NCBI GenBank assembly: GCA_964548175.1
Contig: CAZJQS010000003.1
Coordinates: 1-64,000, forward strand
From: JANQPA01 sp964548175
GTDB taxonomy: Bacteria > Bacteroidota > Bacteroidia > Chitinophagales > Saprospiraceae
Direction of reading: 5' to 3'
Length of the DNA: 64,000 bases
Within the stretch, counting starts at the first letter, position 1. The number at the start of each line of letters is the position of its first letter. Position numbers and translations under genes: made by a program. Below the pieces are notes generated by a model that worked only from the letters and a program-made list of their open reading frames with translations, made no database searches and was not told the DNA's origin. Positions 17,674 to 26,840 of this stretch are shown here, in pieces.

Positions 17674-20151
17674 ATGATGATTTTACGTTTTACATCTTCG
17701 CTGACGTTTTTATTTTTTCTTTTCATTACCTTCCCGCTAGTAGCTCAAGACCTCAATGCTGAACCTCTTACCGGAATGTCCTATGCTTCCGATAATGGAG
17801 AAGTATTGATCAAGGGTAAGGTAATAAACCAGGCTACGGGAGAGCCTCTGGAATTCGCTACGGTTTCAGTTTACCTGGAAGCCGACAGCAGTATGGTAAC
17901 CGGCTCGACGACCGACCTGGACGGCCAGTTTGAATTTCAGCTCCAACCCGGGAAGACCTATTACCTTCAGATCAACTTTTTATCCTTTCAAAATAAAACG
18001 GTGTCGGACATCACCCCAAGCGGTGGGCAGGAAGAGGTCGACCTTGGCAGGATCGAGCTTGAAGAAAACAGCCAGGTCCTGGAAGAGGTGGAAGTGGTTG
18101 CTGAAAAAAGCAGCATGCAGCTCCAAATGGATAAGAGGGTCTTTAATGTTGGAAAAGACCTCGCCAACCTTGGAGGGACGGCTACCGACATCCTGGAGAA
18201 CGTACCGTCGGTAACCGTCGATGTAGAAGGTAATGTAAGCCTTAGGGGGAGCCAAAACGTAAGGTTACTCATTAATGGCAAACCTTCGGGACTCACCGGT
18301 CCGGATGCACTGCGCCAGCTCCAGGGAGACATGATCGAAAGCATTGAAGTGATCACCAACCCTTCTGCCCGTTACGATGCAGAAGGCGATGCCGGCATCA
18401 TCAACATTAAGCTCAAGCAAGGCTCTGAAAAAGGCTTCAACGGTTCCTTTGGACTCAATACTGGAACTCCCGCCAATCATGGCGCTTCTTACAGCCTAAA
18501 CCTCCGAAGAAATAACCTCAACTTTTTCTCTTCTTTCGGTTTGCGCTACCGGGAATCACCCGGCGGAGGATATAACAACCAGCGGATTATCAATGACAAT
18601 GGCGAGTTGATCAATTTCGAGAGTGAACAGGACAGAACCAGGGATGATCTGGGCGGCAACTTTCGGACGGGCTTCAATTGGTACATGGATCCTAAAAGCA
18701 CCCTCACGGCCTCTGTGCTGTACAGAAAATCAAGAGAAAAAACCGACTCTTACATTGAGTATCGCGATCTGGACGCCGCCGGCAATTTGACCTCTATTTC
18801 TACCCGGACGGAAGACGGAGAGGAGGACGAAAGCGACCTGGAAGCCAACCTCACTTACGAGCGCACTTTCAGTAATGATGACCACAAGCTGAATCTTGAT
18901 TTCAGGATCAACCGCAACCGAGAAAGGGGGCTGAGCGATTTTGAAGAAATAACGGACCAAGGCATCCAACCTCCGCTTCAGCGCTCTGATGATCTGGAAG
19001 AAAGCACTGACTATTTGATCCAGGGGGATTATGTCCATCCTATCGGAGACAACGGCGCCAAATTTGAGATCGGTACACGCTCTACCTTGCGCACCATCAT
19101 CAATGACTTTCTTTCAGAAGAACAGAATGAATTTGGTGAATGGGAGCCTATTCCTGCTCTCGATGACAGACTTAAATACACGGAAAACATTTATGCCGCT
19201 TACGCTATTTTCGGCAAAGAGGGAGAACAGTTTTCCTATCAATTGGGCGTACGTGCGGAATATACTAACCTGATCACTGAGCTGCAGCGTACGAACTTTC
19301 TCAATGAACGCCGTTTCTTTAATCTGTTCCCAAGTGTTAACCTCTCTTACAAGCTAAACGCGGAGGACCAGTTGCAGCTTAGCTTCAGCCGGCGGATCAG
19401 CCGCCCTCGTTTCTGGCATTTGCTGCCTTCTTTCAGTTTGAACGACAACAGGAATTTTCGCGCCGGCAATCCTAACCTTAATCCGGAATTTACGAACTCC
19501 TATGAACTGGGATATTTGAAATATTGGGAAAACGGTTCTCTACTGTCCAGTATCTATTACCGCCATACCAATGGAGTGACCGAACGGATCACCACGCTCA
19601 ACAACGATGGAACCACTTTCCAGCTTCCCGTAAACCTCTCCAAAAGAAACGCTTACGGAATAGAATTCAGCTTATCACAGGACATTACCAAAGCCTGGAA
19701 CATTCAGGCCAACTGGAACTTCTACCGGGCGCTTACCGACGGAGAGTACGAAGGCGTCAATTTTTCAGCGGATGCCCTTACCTGGAGTGCACGTCTTATG
19801 ACCAACCTCAAAATTGGAAAAGGTTTCGATGCGCAAGCCTCCTTTAACTATCGGGCGCCTGAAGTGGAACCCCAGGGAAGAGATCTCGCCGTTTACAGTT
19901 TAAATCTTGGATTAGCTAAAGATATTTTCAAAGAAAAAGGCACCCTTGCATTAAGCGTCAGCGATTTATTCAATACAAGAATTCGTCGCTCGATCATTGA
20001 TCAGGAAGGGTTTTATTCCGAAAGCGGCTTCCAGTGGCGCCGGGCTCAGCAGGTTAACCTCGCTTTCACTTACAGATTGAATCAAAAGAAAAGTCGCGGC
20101 AGAGGCGGGAACAGAGGAAATGACGGCGGCGACTATGACGATGGATTCTAG
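17674..20151 (+). CDS. TonB-dependent receptor-like outer-membrane beta-barrel protein
   Basis: 825 residues: a signal peptide (LRFTSSLTFLFFLFITFPLVAQ), then a carboxypeptidase-regulatory-like domain (KGKVINQATGEPLEFATVSV). Next is a plug domain (ATDILENVPSVTVDVEGNVS, LINGKPSGL, IEVITNPSARYDAEGDAGII), then a long barrel with alternating aromatic strands. The tail is basic and glycine-rich (RGRGGNRGNDGG). The plug motifs are those of the OMP_b-brl_3 type rather than classic SusC. It is the probable target of the adjacent two-component system through the repeats at 17456-17488. The substrate is unknown. ATG at 17677 is an equally good start. Confidence 0.88.
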   Translation: MMILRFTSSLTFLFFLFITFPLVAQDLNAEPLTGMSYASDNGEVLIKGKVINQATGEPLEFATVSVYLEADSSMVTGSTTDLDGQFEFQLQPGKTYYLQINFLSFQNKTVSDITPSGGQEEVDLGRIELEENSQVLEEVEVVAEKSSMQLQMDKRVFNVGKDLANLGGTATDILENVPSVTVDVEGNVSLRGSQNVRLLINGKPSGLTGPDALRQLQGDMIESIEVITNPSARYDAEGDAGIINIKLKQGSEKGFNGSFGLNTGTPANHGASYSLNLRRNNLNFFSSFGLRYRESPGGGYNNQRIINDNGELINFESEQDRTRDDLGGNFRTGFNWYMDPKSTLTASVLYRKSREKTDSYIEYRDLDAAGNLTSISTRTEDGEEDESDLEANLTYERTFSNDDHKLNLDFRINRNRERGLSDFEEITDQGIQPPLQRSDDLEESTDYLIQGDYVHPIGDNGAKFEIGTRSTLRTIINDFLSEEQNEFGEWEPIPALDDRLKYTENIYAAYAIFGKEGEQFSYQLGVRAEYTNLITELQRTNFLNERRFFNLFPSVNLSYKLNAEDQLQLSFSRRISRPRFWHLLPSFSLNDNRNFRAGNPNLNPEFTNSYELGYLKYWENGSLLSSIYYRHTNGVTERITTLNNDGTTFQLPVNLSKRNAYGIEFSLSQDITKAWNIQANWNFYRALTDGEYEGVNFSADALTWSARLMTNLKIGKGFDAQASFNYRAPEVEPQGRDLAVYSLNLGLAKDIFKEKGTLALSVSDLFNTRIRRSIIDQEGFYSESGFQWRRAQQVNLAFTYRLNQKKSRGRGGNRGNDGGDYDDGF

Positions 20152-20203
20152 GTTTTGTTGAATATCATCATCCCCTCGATAACTATTGGATGATGAATGT
20201 TAT

Positions 20204-20237
20204 AGCCTTATCTGCTTTAAGTGGATAAGGCTTTTTT
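20204..20237 (+). terminator. Rho-independent terminator after the barrel gene
   Basis: A 9-bp perfect stem (AGCCTTATC / GATAAGGCT) with an 11-nt loop is followed by a run of T. It lies about 50 nt after the stop codon at 20151. Confidence 0.88.
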
Positions 20238-20325
20238 ATTATTGCTATTTTCTTACAAACGAAACTGAAGGCCGGGAGTTGGTTTTTCACTATCTTAGCT
20301 TTAAACAGCTTCTTTATCTCTAAAC

Positions 20326-20464
20326 TAAGAGGCTGTCTCAAAAGACCTACGGCCTTTTTTCGCGACTAATGAGAAAAAATAAAATTTTTTCTCTTAAAAT
20401 ACCGCCAAAAAAGAAATTTATTAGGCTGCGAAAACCTGCAGGATGCTTTTGAGACAGCCTCTTA
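20326..20464. mobile_element. 139-bp MITE-like element with 19-bp terminal inverted repeats
   Basis: The ends TAAGAGGCTGTCTCAAAAG (20326-20344) and its exact reverse complement (20446-20464) flank a 101-bp core with no coding capacity. If the outer TA is a target duplication, the inverted repeats proper are 17 bp. The core has its own perfect 10-bp hairpin (20371-20393). Terminal GGCTGTCTCAAAA-type ends are familiar from several insertion-sequence families, but I do not assign one. It separates the barrel gene from the haloperoxidase-like gene. Confidence 0.8.
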
Positions 20465-20504
20465 AAAATGTCCAGGTCACATACTTACTTCAAAAGCAGT
20501 TATT

Positions 20505-22823
20505 ATGTACAAGAAAATAATACTTTCCCTTTTGGTATGCAGTCTACTGACGGTTGATTTTTCCCTGGCGCAGCATTCGGTGGCGCGGCAGTGGAATGAA
20601 GCGTTATTGTTCTCTATTCGGAATGATCTGGCGCGGCCCACTGTTCATGCCCGCAACCTGTATCACGTCTCTTTAGCAATGTATGATGCCTGGGCGGCAT
20701 ACGACACCACTGCTCAGACAATCTTACTGGGAAATACCATAGGCAATTACACCTCTAATTTTGAAGGCGTTGAGATCCCGGAGGATGTCGAAGCAGCCCG
20801 GAGGGAGGCCATCAGCTATGCAGCCTACCGGCTACTGACCTATCGGTTTGTCTTTTCACCCGGCGCCGAAAGGTCACTGGCCTATTATGATAGTTTATTT
20901 GCAGAACTCGGCTATGATCCTTTTTATTTTTCCACGAATTATAAGAACGGCGTACCGGCGGCGCTGGGCAATTATATCTCAGCACAGATCATTTTATTTG
21001 GTCAGCAGGACGGTTCTAATGAAAACCGGGACTTTGCCAACCGGTTTTACGAACCGGTCAATCCACCCTTACGCGTGGCCGATCCCGGCAATCCCGATAT
21101 TGTGGACTATAACCGCTGGCAGCCCCTTACGCTGGATGTATTCATCGATCAGTCGGGTAATGTCATTCCTTTTGATACGCCCGATTTCCTGAGTCCGGAA
21201 TGGGGGCTCGTCACTCCTTTCGCTTTAAAGGAGGAAGACCGAACCGTCTATGAGCGTGACAGCTCTGAGTATTGGGTATACCATGATCCGGGACCACCGG
21301 CTTATCTGGATCCGGAAACCGGCGGAGGGCTTTCCGCTGAGTACCAGTGGGGGTTCAGCCTGGTATCTGTTTGGTCTTCCCAACTCGATCCTCGCGATAG
21401 TGTGATGATCGATATTTCTCCTGCTTCCCTGGGAAATGTTCCGGCAGAAGATTTGCCAACCACCATAGAAGGGCTACGGAATTTTTATCGCCTGGAAGAA
21501 GGCGGCGATCTCAGCCAGGGGCATGAGGTCAACCCCTATACCGGTCAGCCCTATGAACCCAACATCGTTACAAAGGCTGATTATGCCCGGGTATTAGCTG
21601 AGTATTGGGCTGACGGGCCCGAATCGGAGACGCCCCCCGGCCATTGGTTCACCATTATGAACTATGTACATGACCGTCCGGAATTCAAACGCCAGTATCG
21701 GGGTCAGGGTCCGGAGATCGATGAACTGGAATGGGATGTCAAAGCTTATCTTCTCTTGGGAGGGACAATACATGATGTAGCCATAACGGCCTGGGGCATT
21801 AAAGGCTGGTATGACTATATCCGTCCTATATCTGCTATCCGGGCTATGGCAGACCTGGGCCAAAGCAGCGACCCCGATCTGCCCTCTTTTCATCCTGGGG
21901 GCATCCCTCTTATTCCCGGCTATATCGAACTGGTGAGTGAGCAGGATACGGCCCTGCTTGGCCTGGACAACCAAAATCTTGGGAAAATCAAATTATATGC
22001 CTGGAGAGGCCCCGACTATATTGAAGATCCGGAGACCGACATGGCCGGGGTAGGCTGGATACTTGCCGAGAATTGGTGGCCCTACCAGCGTCCATCTTTT
22101 GTGACGCCTAATTTTGCCGGTTATATATCAGGTCATTCCACTTATTCCCGTGCGGCAGCCGAAGTCCTTACCATGCTTACCGGTGATCCTTACTTCCCCG
22201 GCGGCATGGGCGTTTTTATAGCCCCAAAAAATGAATTCCTCGTTTTTGAAGAAGGTCCCAGCCAGGACATCTACTTACAATGGGCCACCTATCGCGATGC
22301 TTCGGATCAAACCAGTCTTTCCAGGATCTGGGGCGGCATTCACCCTCCGGCCGATGATATCCCTGGTCGACTGATCGGCATCAAAGTGGCCGAAGATGCT
22401 TTTGATATGGCGGAAAGTTTTTTCTATCCCGATAAGGATGGAGACGGCTACCGCAGTTATCTGGATTGCAACGACAGGGACAGCACCGTTTATCCCACTG
22501 CAATTGAAATTGAAGACAATAAAGACAACGACTGCGACGGCATAGTCGATAACCTGGTCACGAACACTGATGAAATTACAACTGCCTCTATTCGGGCCTA
22601 TCCCAATCCGGTAAATAATGAGCTGATCATTGAACATGACCTTTCGGGGCAGGGATTTGTCCAGCTGTTTCATATGGATGGAAGAGCCGTCCAAACCATT
22701 TGGCAGGATTTTAGTACCCCCCGACTCATCGTACCATTTGATCAGGCGCCTCGCGGCGTATATCTGCTGGTATTGACCGATGAAAAGGGAAGACGACTTT
22801 GGGTGGAGAAAATTTTAAAATAA
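20505..22823 (+). CDS. Secreted vanadium-haloperoxidase/PAP2-like protein with type IX sorting domain
   Basis: 772 residues: a signal peptide (IILSLLVCSLLTVDFSLAQ), then an all-helical haloperoxidase-like domain. The PAP2/haloperoxidase motifs SGHSTYSRAAAE near residue 543 and RIWGGIHPPADD near residue 608 carry the vanadate or phosphate-binding histidines. Residues about 645-685 form a MopE-type calcium-binding motif (DKDGDGYRSYLDCNDRD). The last 75 residues are a type IX sorting domain (YPNPVNNELIIEH ... RGVYLLVLTDEKG). The protein is thus expected outside the cell or on its surface. Halide oxidation, phosphatase activity or neither cannot be told from sequence. Confidence 0.85.
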   Translation: MYKKIILSLLVCSLLTVDFSLAQHSVARQWNEALLFSIRNDLARPTVHARNLYHVSLAMYDAWAAYDTTAQTILLGNTIGNYTSNFEGVEIPEDVEAARREAISYAAYRLLTYRFVFSPGAERSLAYYDSLFAELGYDPFYFSTNYKNGVPAALGNYISAQIILFGQQDGSNENRDFANRFYEPVNPPLRVADPGNPDIVDYNRWQPLTLDVFIDQSGNVIPFDTPDFLSPEWGLVTPFALKEEDRTVYERDSSEYWVYHDPGPPAYLDPETGGGLSAEYQWGFSLVSVWSSQLDPRDSVMIDISPASLGNVPAEDLPTTIEGLRNFYRLEEGGDLSQGHEVNPYTGQPYEPNIVTKADYARVLAEYWADGPESETPPGHWFTIMNYVHDRPEFKRQYRGQGPEIDELEWDVKAYLLLGGTIHDVAITAWGIKGWYDYIRPISAIRAMADLGQSSDPDLPSFHPGGIPLIPGYIELVSEQDTALLGLDNQNLGKIKLYAWRGPDYIEDPETDMAGVGWILAENWWPYQRPSFVTPNFAGYISGHSTYSRAAAEVLTMLTGDPYFPGGMGVFIAPKNEFLVFEEGPSQDIYLQWATYRDASDQTSLSRIWGGIHPPADDIPGRLIGIKVAEDAFDMAESFFYPDKDGDGYRSYLDCNDRDSTVYPTAIEIEDNKDNDCDGIVDNLVTNTDEITTASIRAYPNPVNNELIIEHDLSGQGFVQLFHMDGRAVQTIWQDFSTPRLIVPFDQAPRGVYLLVLTDEKGRRLWVEKILK

Positions 22824-22843
22824 CGACAACCTGGACTGGTTAT

Positions 22844-24298
22844 TTAATCATTCTCCCAGTTTTTTTTCTCTTGTTCGATATGAGACAGCACCACTTTTAC
22901 GCCATATTTATCTTTTAAGTGCCTGGCCAGTGTATCGGCAGCATAGACGGACCGATGCTGTCCTCCGGTACACCCGAAGTTAACCATCAGGTGGGTGAAG
23001 CTTCTGTCGATGTAATCCTTTACAGCTTCATCTACTATTCTAAAGATATTATTTAGAAAGTCATCCATTCGGCTGTGGTGCTTCAGGAAATTGATCACTG
23101 CTTCGTCCCTTCCTGTTAGTTTTTTATAAGGTTCGTAACGTCCGGGATTATGGATGAAACGACAATCAAAAACAAATCCGCCGCCGTTTCCGGATCGATC
23201 TATAGGTATGCCTTCTTTTTTGTAAGAAAAACTATTGATGGTAACCGTCAATAAGCTGGAAGCAGCTTTGATCTTATCGAAAGGCTCAAATTTTTTAGAA
23301 ATGATCAGTTGCTCCAAGGATTTTTGCAGTTCAGGTATATCCAACGGTAATTCCACATTATCGAACAGCCATTTCACATTACGCAAAGCAAAGGGAATAC
23401 TTGACAGGAAGTGCTCCTTTCTTTCGTATAAGCCACGGAAGCCATAAGCCCCCAGCACCTGCACACAACGCATGAGCACATATCCGTAGTAGAAATCGAT
23501 AAAGGAAGAGCGGTCGACCCCGGTCAGTTCTTCTACTGTATCCAGGTAGTAATGAAGCAATTCCGTCCGAATATCGGCAGGAATATTGGCTTTTGCCTGA
23601 AAGAGCAGGGAGGCCAGGTCGTACTGCAAAGCCCCTTTCCGTCCACCCTGGTAATCGATGAAGAAGGGATCTCCTCCCTTGATCATGATGTTGCGTGTCT
23701 GGAAATCCCTAAACATAAAATACCCGGTGTCAGCCTGGAGCAGGAAGCCCGCCAGTCGATGAAAGTCATCCTCAAGAGCTTGTTCATCAAAATCTACTTT
23801 GGCAGTTTTGAGAAAATAATACTTAAAGTAATTAAAATCCCAAAGCATGGACTGTTTGTCGAATTCCTGGCGTGGGAAGCAAAGGCTAAAATCCAGCCCT
23901 TCCGCTCCGCTGATCTGGAGCCGGGCCAGTTGGCGCACTACATTTTTATAGATGCTGATCAGGTAATCGGGAAAGTAATCTCCTTTTTGCAGCAGATAGC
24001 TGTATAAAGTAGTAAAGCCAAGGTCCTCCTGAAGGTAAATGTGCTGGTCGAGTTGCTCAAGGTAGATTTCCGGAACAGGTAAGCCCTTGGATTTAAAATG
24101 TTTGGAAAAGCCGACGAAAGCCTGGTTTTCCTTGTCGCTGGGATTATAGGCGCCAATGGCCGAAACCTCTCCGTTTTGCAGGCGGTAATAGATCCGGTCA
24201 GAGCCGGAAGGCGCCAGGGGCAATATTAAGGAAGGCGTCTGGCCGGACCATTTTTCGAAAAGTTCTGACAGCAGGGTTTCGATTTTCCTTGCATTCAT
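22844..24298 (-). CDS. AmgK-like sugar kinase fused to a RapZ C-terminal domain
   Basis: 484 residues. Residues 1 to about 330 are an aminoglycoside-phosphotransferase-fold kinase. The catalytic loop is FRDFQTRN (196-203) and the metal site is IDYQGG (214-219), followed by ALQYDLASLL; these match the AmgK amino-sugar kinase pattern (HRDYHSRN, DFQ) more than antibiotic kinases. Residues about 350-484 are the RapZ C-terminal domain with the signature FGCTGGQHRSV. In enterobacteria RapZ senses glucosamine-6-phosphate, but its N-terminal part there is a P-loop domain, which is absent here. The ATG overlaps the obg stop by 4 nt, so the genes are coupled. A link to cell-wall sugar salvage is inference. 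Confidence 0.82.
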   Translation of the reverse strand: MNARKIETLLSELFEKWSGQTPSLILPLAPSGSDRIYYRLQNGEVSAIGAYNPSDKENQAFVGFSKHFKSKGLPVPEIYLEQLDQHIYLQEDLGFTTLYSYLLQKGDYFPDYLISIYKNVVRQLARLQISGAEGLDFSLCFPRQEFDKQSMLWDFNYFKYYFLKTAKVDFDEQALEDDFHRLAGFLLQADTGYFMFRDFQTRNIMIKGGDPFFIDYQGGRKGALQYDLASLLFQAKANIPADIRTELLHYYLDTVEELTGVDRSSFIDFYYGYVLMRCVQVLGAYGFRGLYERKEHFLSSIPFALRNVKWLFDNVELPLDIPELQKSLEQLIISKKFEPFDKIKAASSLLTVTINSFSYKKEGIPIDRSGNGGGFVFDCRFIHNPGRYEPYKKLTGRDEAVINFLKHHSRMDDFLNNIFRIVDEAVKDYIDRSFTHLMVNFGCTGGQHRSVYAADTLARHLKDKYGVKVVLSHIEQEKKNWEND

Positions 24299-25293
24299 TG
24301 GTCTGTGTTGATGGTTTGCCAGAGCAGGTCTTTCAGTTCGGTGATGCCCTGGCCGGTGATAGAAGAAATATAAAGGTGAGGAAGGTCTTCCGGCAGGTCT
24401 TTTTCGATCCAGCTTTTTATTTCCTCATCGATCAGGTCTATTTTGGTAATGGCCAGCACCCGGGGTTTATCCAGCAATTCGGGATTGTACATGGCCAGTT
24501 CGTTGAGCAATATTTCGTACTGCTTATTGATGTTATCGGCATCGGCCGGGATCATAAAGAGCAGGGTCGCATTGCGTTCGATGTGACGCAGGAAGCGATG
24601 CCCCAGGCCTTTTCCCTCATGTGCTTTTTCGATGATTCCTGGGATGTCTGCAATGATGAAAGAGCGGCCGTCGCGGTACTGTACCATGCCCAGATTGGGA
24701 ACGAGAGTGGTAAAGGCATAGTTAGCGATTTTAGGTTTGGCCGCTGTCATGACAGATAGCAGTGTAGATTTTCCGGCGTTAGGGAATCCGACGAGCCCCA
24801 CGTCCGCCAAGACTTTCAGCTCCAGGATTTTCCATTCTTCCCGCCCGGGCTCTCCCGGCTGGGCATAACGGGGCGTTTGGTTGGTGGAAGATTTAAAGTG
24901 AGCATTTCCCAGTCCGCCTCTTCCACCGGGCGTTAGTATTTTTTCCTCGCCGTGCCGGGTGATCTCAAACGCCACTTCTCCTGTTTCTGCATCTTTCGCT
25001 ACTGTGCCGAGCGGTACGTCGAGGATCACGTCAGCGCCGTTGGCGCCGTGCCGATGGTTTTTTCCGCCATTCCCTCCTCTTTCGGCAATGACGTGTTTTC
25101 GGTATTTCAAAGCCAGGAGGGTCCAGACGTTTCGGTCTCCTCTGAGGATAATGTGCCCCCCCCGGCCGCCATCGCCCCCGTCAGGGCCGCCCTTTGGGTT
25201 CTTCGCTTCACGCAGCAAATGGGCAGAACCGGCGCCACCGGCGCCCGAACGGCAACAAATCTTCACATAATCGATAAAATTCTGTTCCGCCAT
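24295..25293 (-). CDS. obg: Obg/CgtA GTPase
   Basis: 332 residues. The N-terminal Obg fold shows the glycine-rich loops GGPDGGDGGRGG and ERGGNGG. The G domain has G1 GFPNAGKST near residue 167, G3 DIPG, and G4 ITKID. This essential GTPase acts in late 50S ribosome assembly and stress control. It is the first gene of a two-gene unit with the kinase-RapZ fusion and has its own promoter box at 25316-25323, separated from adk by a terminator. The C-terminal OCT extension of some Obg proteins is absent, as is common. Confidence 0.96.
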   Translation of the reverse strand: MAEQNFIDYVKICCRSGAGGAGSAHLLREAKNPKGGPDGGDGGRGGHIILRGDRNVWTLLALKYRKHVIAERGGNGGKNHRHGANGADVILDVPLGTVAKDAETGEVAFEITRHGEEKILTPGGRGGLGNAHFKSSTNQTPRYAQPGEPGREEWKILELKVLADVGLVGFPNAGKSTLLSVMTAAKPKIANYAFTTLVPNLGMVQYRDGRSFIIADIPGIIEKAHEGKGLGHRFLRHIERNATLLFMIPADADNINKQYEILLNELAMYNPELLDKPRVLAITKIDLIDEEIKSWIEKDLPEDLPHLYISSITGQGITELKDLLWQTINTDQ

Positions 25294-25315
25294 AATGGTG
25301 TTTTAAAAATGAATG

Positions 25316-25323
25316 CAAAATTA
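25316..25323 (-). promoter_or_regulatory. -7 box TAATTTTG for obg
   Basis: Read on the minus strand, TAATTTTG fits TAnnTTTG and lies 22 nt before the ATG. It follows immediately after the adk terminator, as expected for a separate transcription unit. Confidence 0.6.
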
Positions 25324-25326
25324 CAC

Positions 25327-25415
25327 AAAAAAAAGGAGGTTGCGGGGTGCATATCAAAAGCACCTTATCCGCCGTCGGCGTTTGACTTTTGATATGCCCT
25401 TTTCGCAACCTCCTT
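25327..25415 (-). terminator. Long two-part terminator hairpin after adk
   Basis: On the minus strand, two stacked perfect 12-bp stems (AAGGAGGTTGCG / CGCAACCTCCTT outer, GCATATCAAAAG / CTTTTGATATGC inner) close around a loop holding a small CGCCG/CGGCG hairpin. Eight T residues follow. It separates adk from obg and is much larger than a typical terminator. Confidence 0.8.
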
Positions 25416-25455
25416 GAAGGAAACTTTCCTTACAGTCAAAAAGTTTCAGTTATGG

Positions 25456-26031
25456 TTAGAACAACGGGGCGATCCTCGAGCATAAGCGTTCGAAGATTTC
25501 TTCGATAGAACCTACGCCATCGATCTTCTCCGCTTTTCCTTGTTCCTGGTAGTAATCAAAAACGGGAGAAGTTTCACTTTTATAAACATCGATTCTGTTT
25601 TGGATAATATGCTCATCCAGGTCATCTGTTCTGCCGGAAGTTTTTCCTCTTTCCAATATTCTTTTGATGATTTCCTCATCGGGCACTTCCAGCATCAGCA
25701 GGGATGAGATCTCGGCGCCTTTTTCCTGCATTAACTCATCCAGCGCTCTGGACTGGGTGATATTGCGTGGAAAACCATCAAAGATAAAGCCCGGCACGTC
25801 CAGGTTGGCTTCCACTTTATTTCGCAGCATACCCACTGTTACTTCGTCCGGCACCAATTCTCCTTTTTCGATATAACTTTTTGCCTGTTTTCCCAGTGGC
25901 GTATCATTGCCCATCTCGTAGCGGAAAAGGTCGCCTGTAGAGATATGGAGTAAATCGTATTTTTCACCCAGTTTTGCGGCCTGGGTTCCTTTACCAGAGC
26001 CGGGAGGGCCAAACAAAATCAAATTAACCAT
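25456..26031 (-). CDS. adk: Adenylate kinase
   Basis: 191 residues, the short form without a zinc-binding lid. The P-loop is GPPGSGKGTQ (residues 7-16), the AMP-binding part is ISTGDLFRYE and FDGFPRN, and the lid region includes GRTDDLDEHI. It interconverts AMP, ADP and ATP in the cytoplasm. It stands alone, with the terminator hairpin downstream, and is preceded by a lipoprotein gene 162 nt away on the same strand. No unusual features were seen. Confidence 0.96.
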   Translation of the reverse strand: MVNLILFGPPGSGKGTQAAKLGEKYDLLHISTGDLFRYEMGNDTPLGKQAKSYIEKGELVPDEVTVGMLRNKVEANLDVPGFIFDGFPRNITQSRALDELMQEKGAEISSLLMLEVPDEEIIKRILERGKTSGRTDDLDEHIIQNRIDVYKSETSPVFDYYQEQGKAEKIDGVGSIEEIFERLCSRIAPLF

Positions 26032-26193
26032 CTGATGTTATTAGTTTTAGTTTATTATATGACTTGCACTCGTTGTAAAAGTGAAGAACAGCCAAAACGG
26101 CCGTTTTCATTTCATAGGTTAGAGCTTATACAGGTAAGGCTGTAAAAATAAGCATCGGAATTTGTTTGGCCAAATTTATGGTACAAGTTCTTT

Positions 26194-26694
26194 TTACGGA
26201 GAGATCACATCTCTGGCTGTCGATATTTTTGGGGCCCAGTAAGAAGAGGTGGTGATGTTATCAATAACTACACCGCGAGAGGTGCTGTGAATGACTTTGA
26301 TGCCGTCGGGATCGTTGGCATAAACAAGAGATACGTGAAATACACGGCCCAGGGGAGAGCGGCGATAAAAGATAAGGTCGCCGGGCTGTACATTATTCAG
26401 AGAAATTTTACGCCCCTGTTTTTCCTGTTCACGGGAGCTGGGAGATAAGTTGATGCCGTATTTTTTCATTACGAAGTAGGTAAAGCCGGAGCAATCAAAG
26501 CCTTTACGAGGATCTCTTCCGGCGTAGAGGTATTTGGCGCCCTGGTAATTTACGGCATAACTCACGATATCCATGCGCAGGCCTTTTTCTCTGTTGCGGG
26601 TATTGTCGGAAAGGCGGCCACCTGATTTGGGGCTGCAATGAGACAGAAAAAGTAAGGCAAAGAGGAAAAATGCCGGCAAGCGCAGGAACTTCAT
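26194..26694 (-). CDS. NlpC/P60-family cysteine peptidase, lipoprotein
   Basis: 166 residues from ATG at 26694; an in-frame start five codons upstream is possible. The N-terminus MKFLRLPAFFLFALLFLSHC is a lipoprotein signal with cysteine at residue 20, though histidine at -1 is uncommon. The NlpC/P60 domain carries the catalytic cysteine in FDCSGF, the first histidine in FHVSLVYA and a second polar residue in VIHSTSRG. Such enzymes cut peptidoglycan stem peptides, here most likely at the periplasmic face of a membrane. It is a single-domain enzyme without SH3 modules. Confidence 0.9.
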   Translation of the reverse strand: MKFLRLPAFFLFALLFLSHCSPKSGGRLSDNTRNREKGLRMDIVSYAVNYQGAKYLYAGRDPRKGFDCSGFTYFVMKKYGINLSPSSREQEKQGRKISLNNVQPGDLIFYRRSPLGRVFHVSLVYANDPDGIKVIHSTSRGVVIDNITTSSYWAPKISTARDVISP

Positions 26695-26840
26695 ACGAAA
26701 ATAAGGCATAGCATACTGTTTTTAGCTTTATCTGCGAGCTGTATTGAGGACCATACTGTGATGATGGTATTGGCCAGGGCCCGCTACAATTATCTGAAAC
26801 CTAAAAACGAAAAGGCACGAGAAATTAGTATTTTCCATAT

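Noticed and set aside
17580..17762. 60-codon frame ahead of the barrel gene
   Set aside because: Overlaps the barrel's signal peptide in another frame; more likely untranslated leader.
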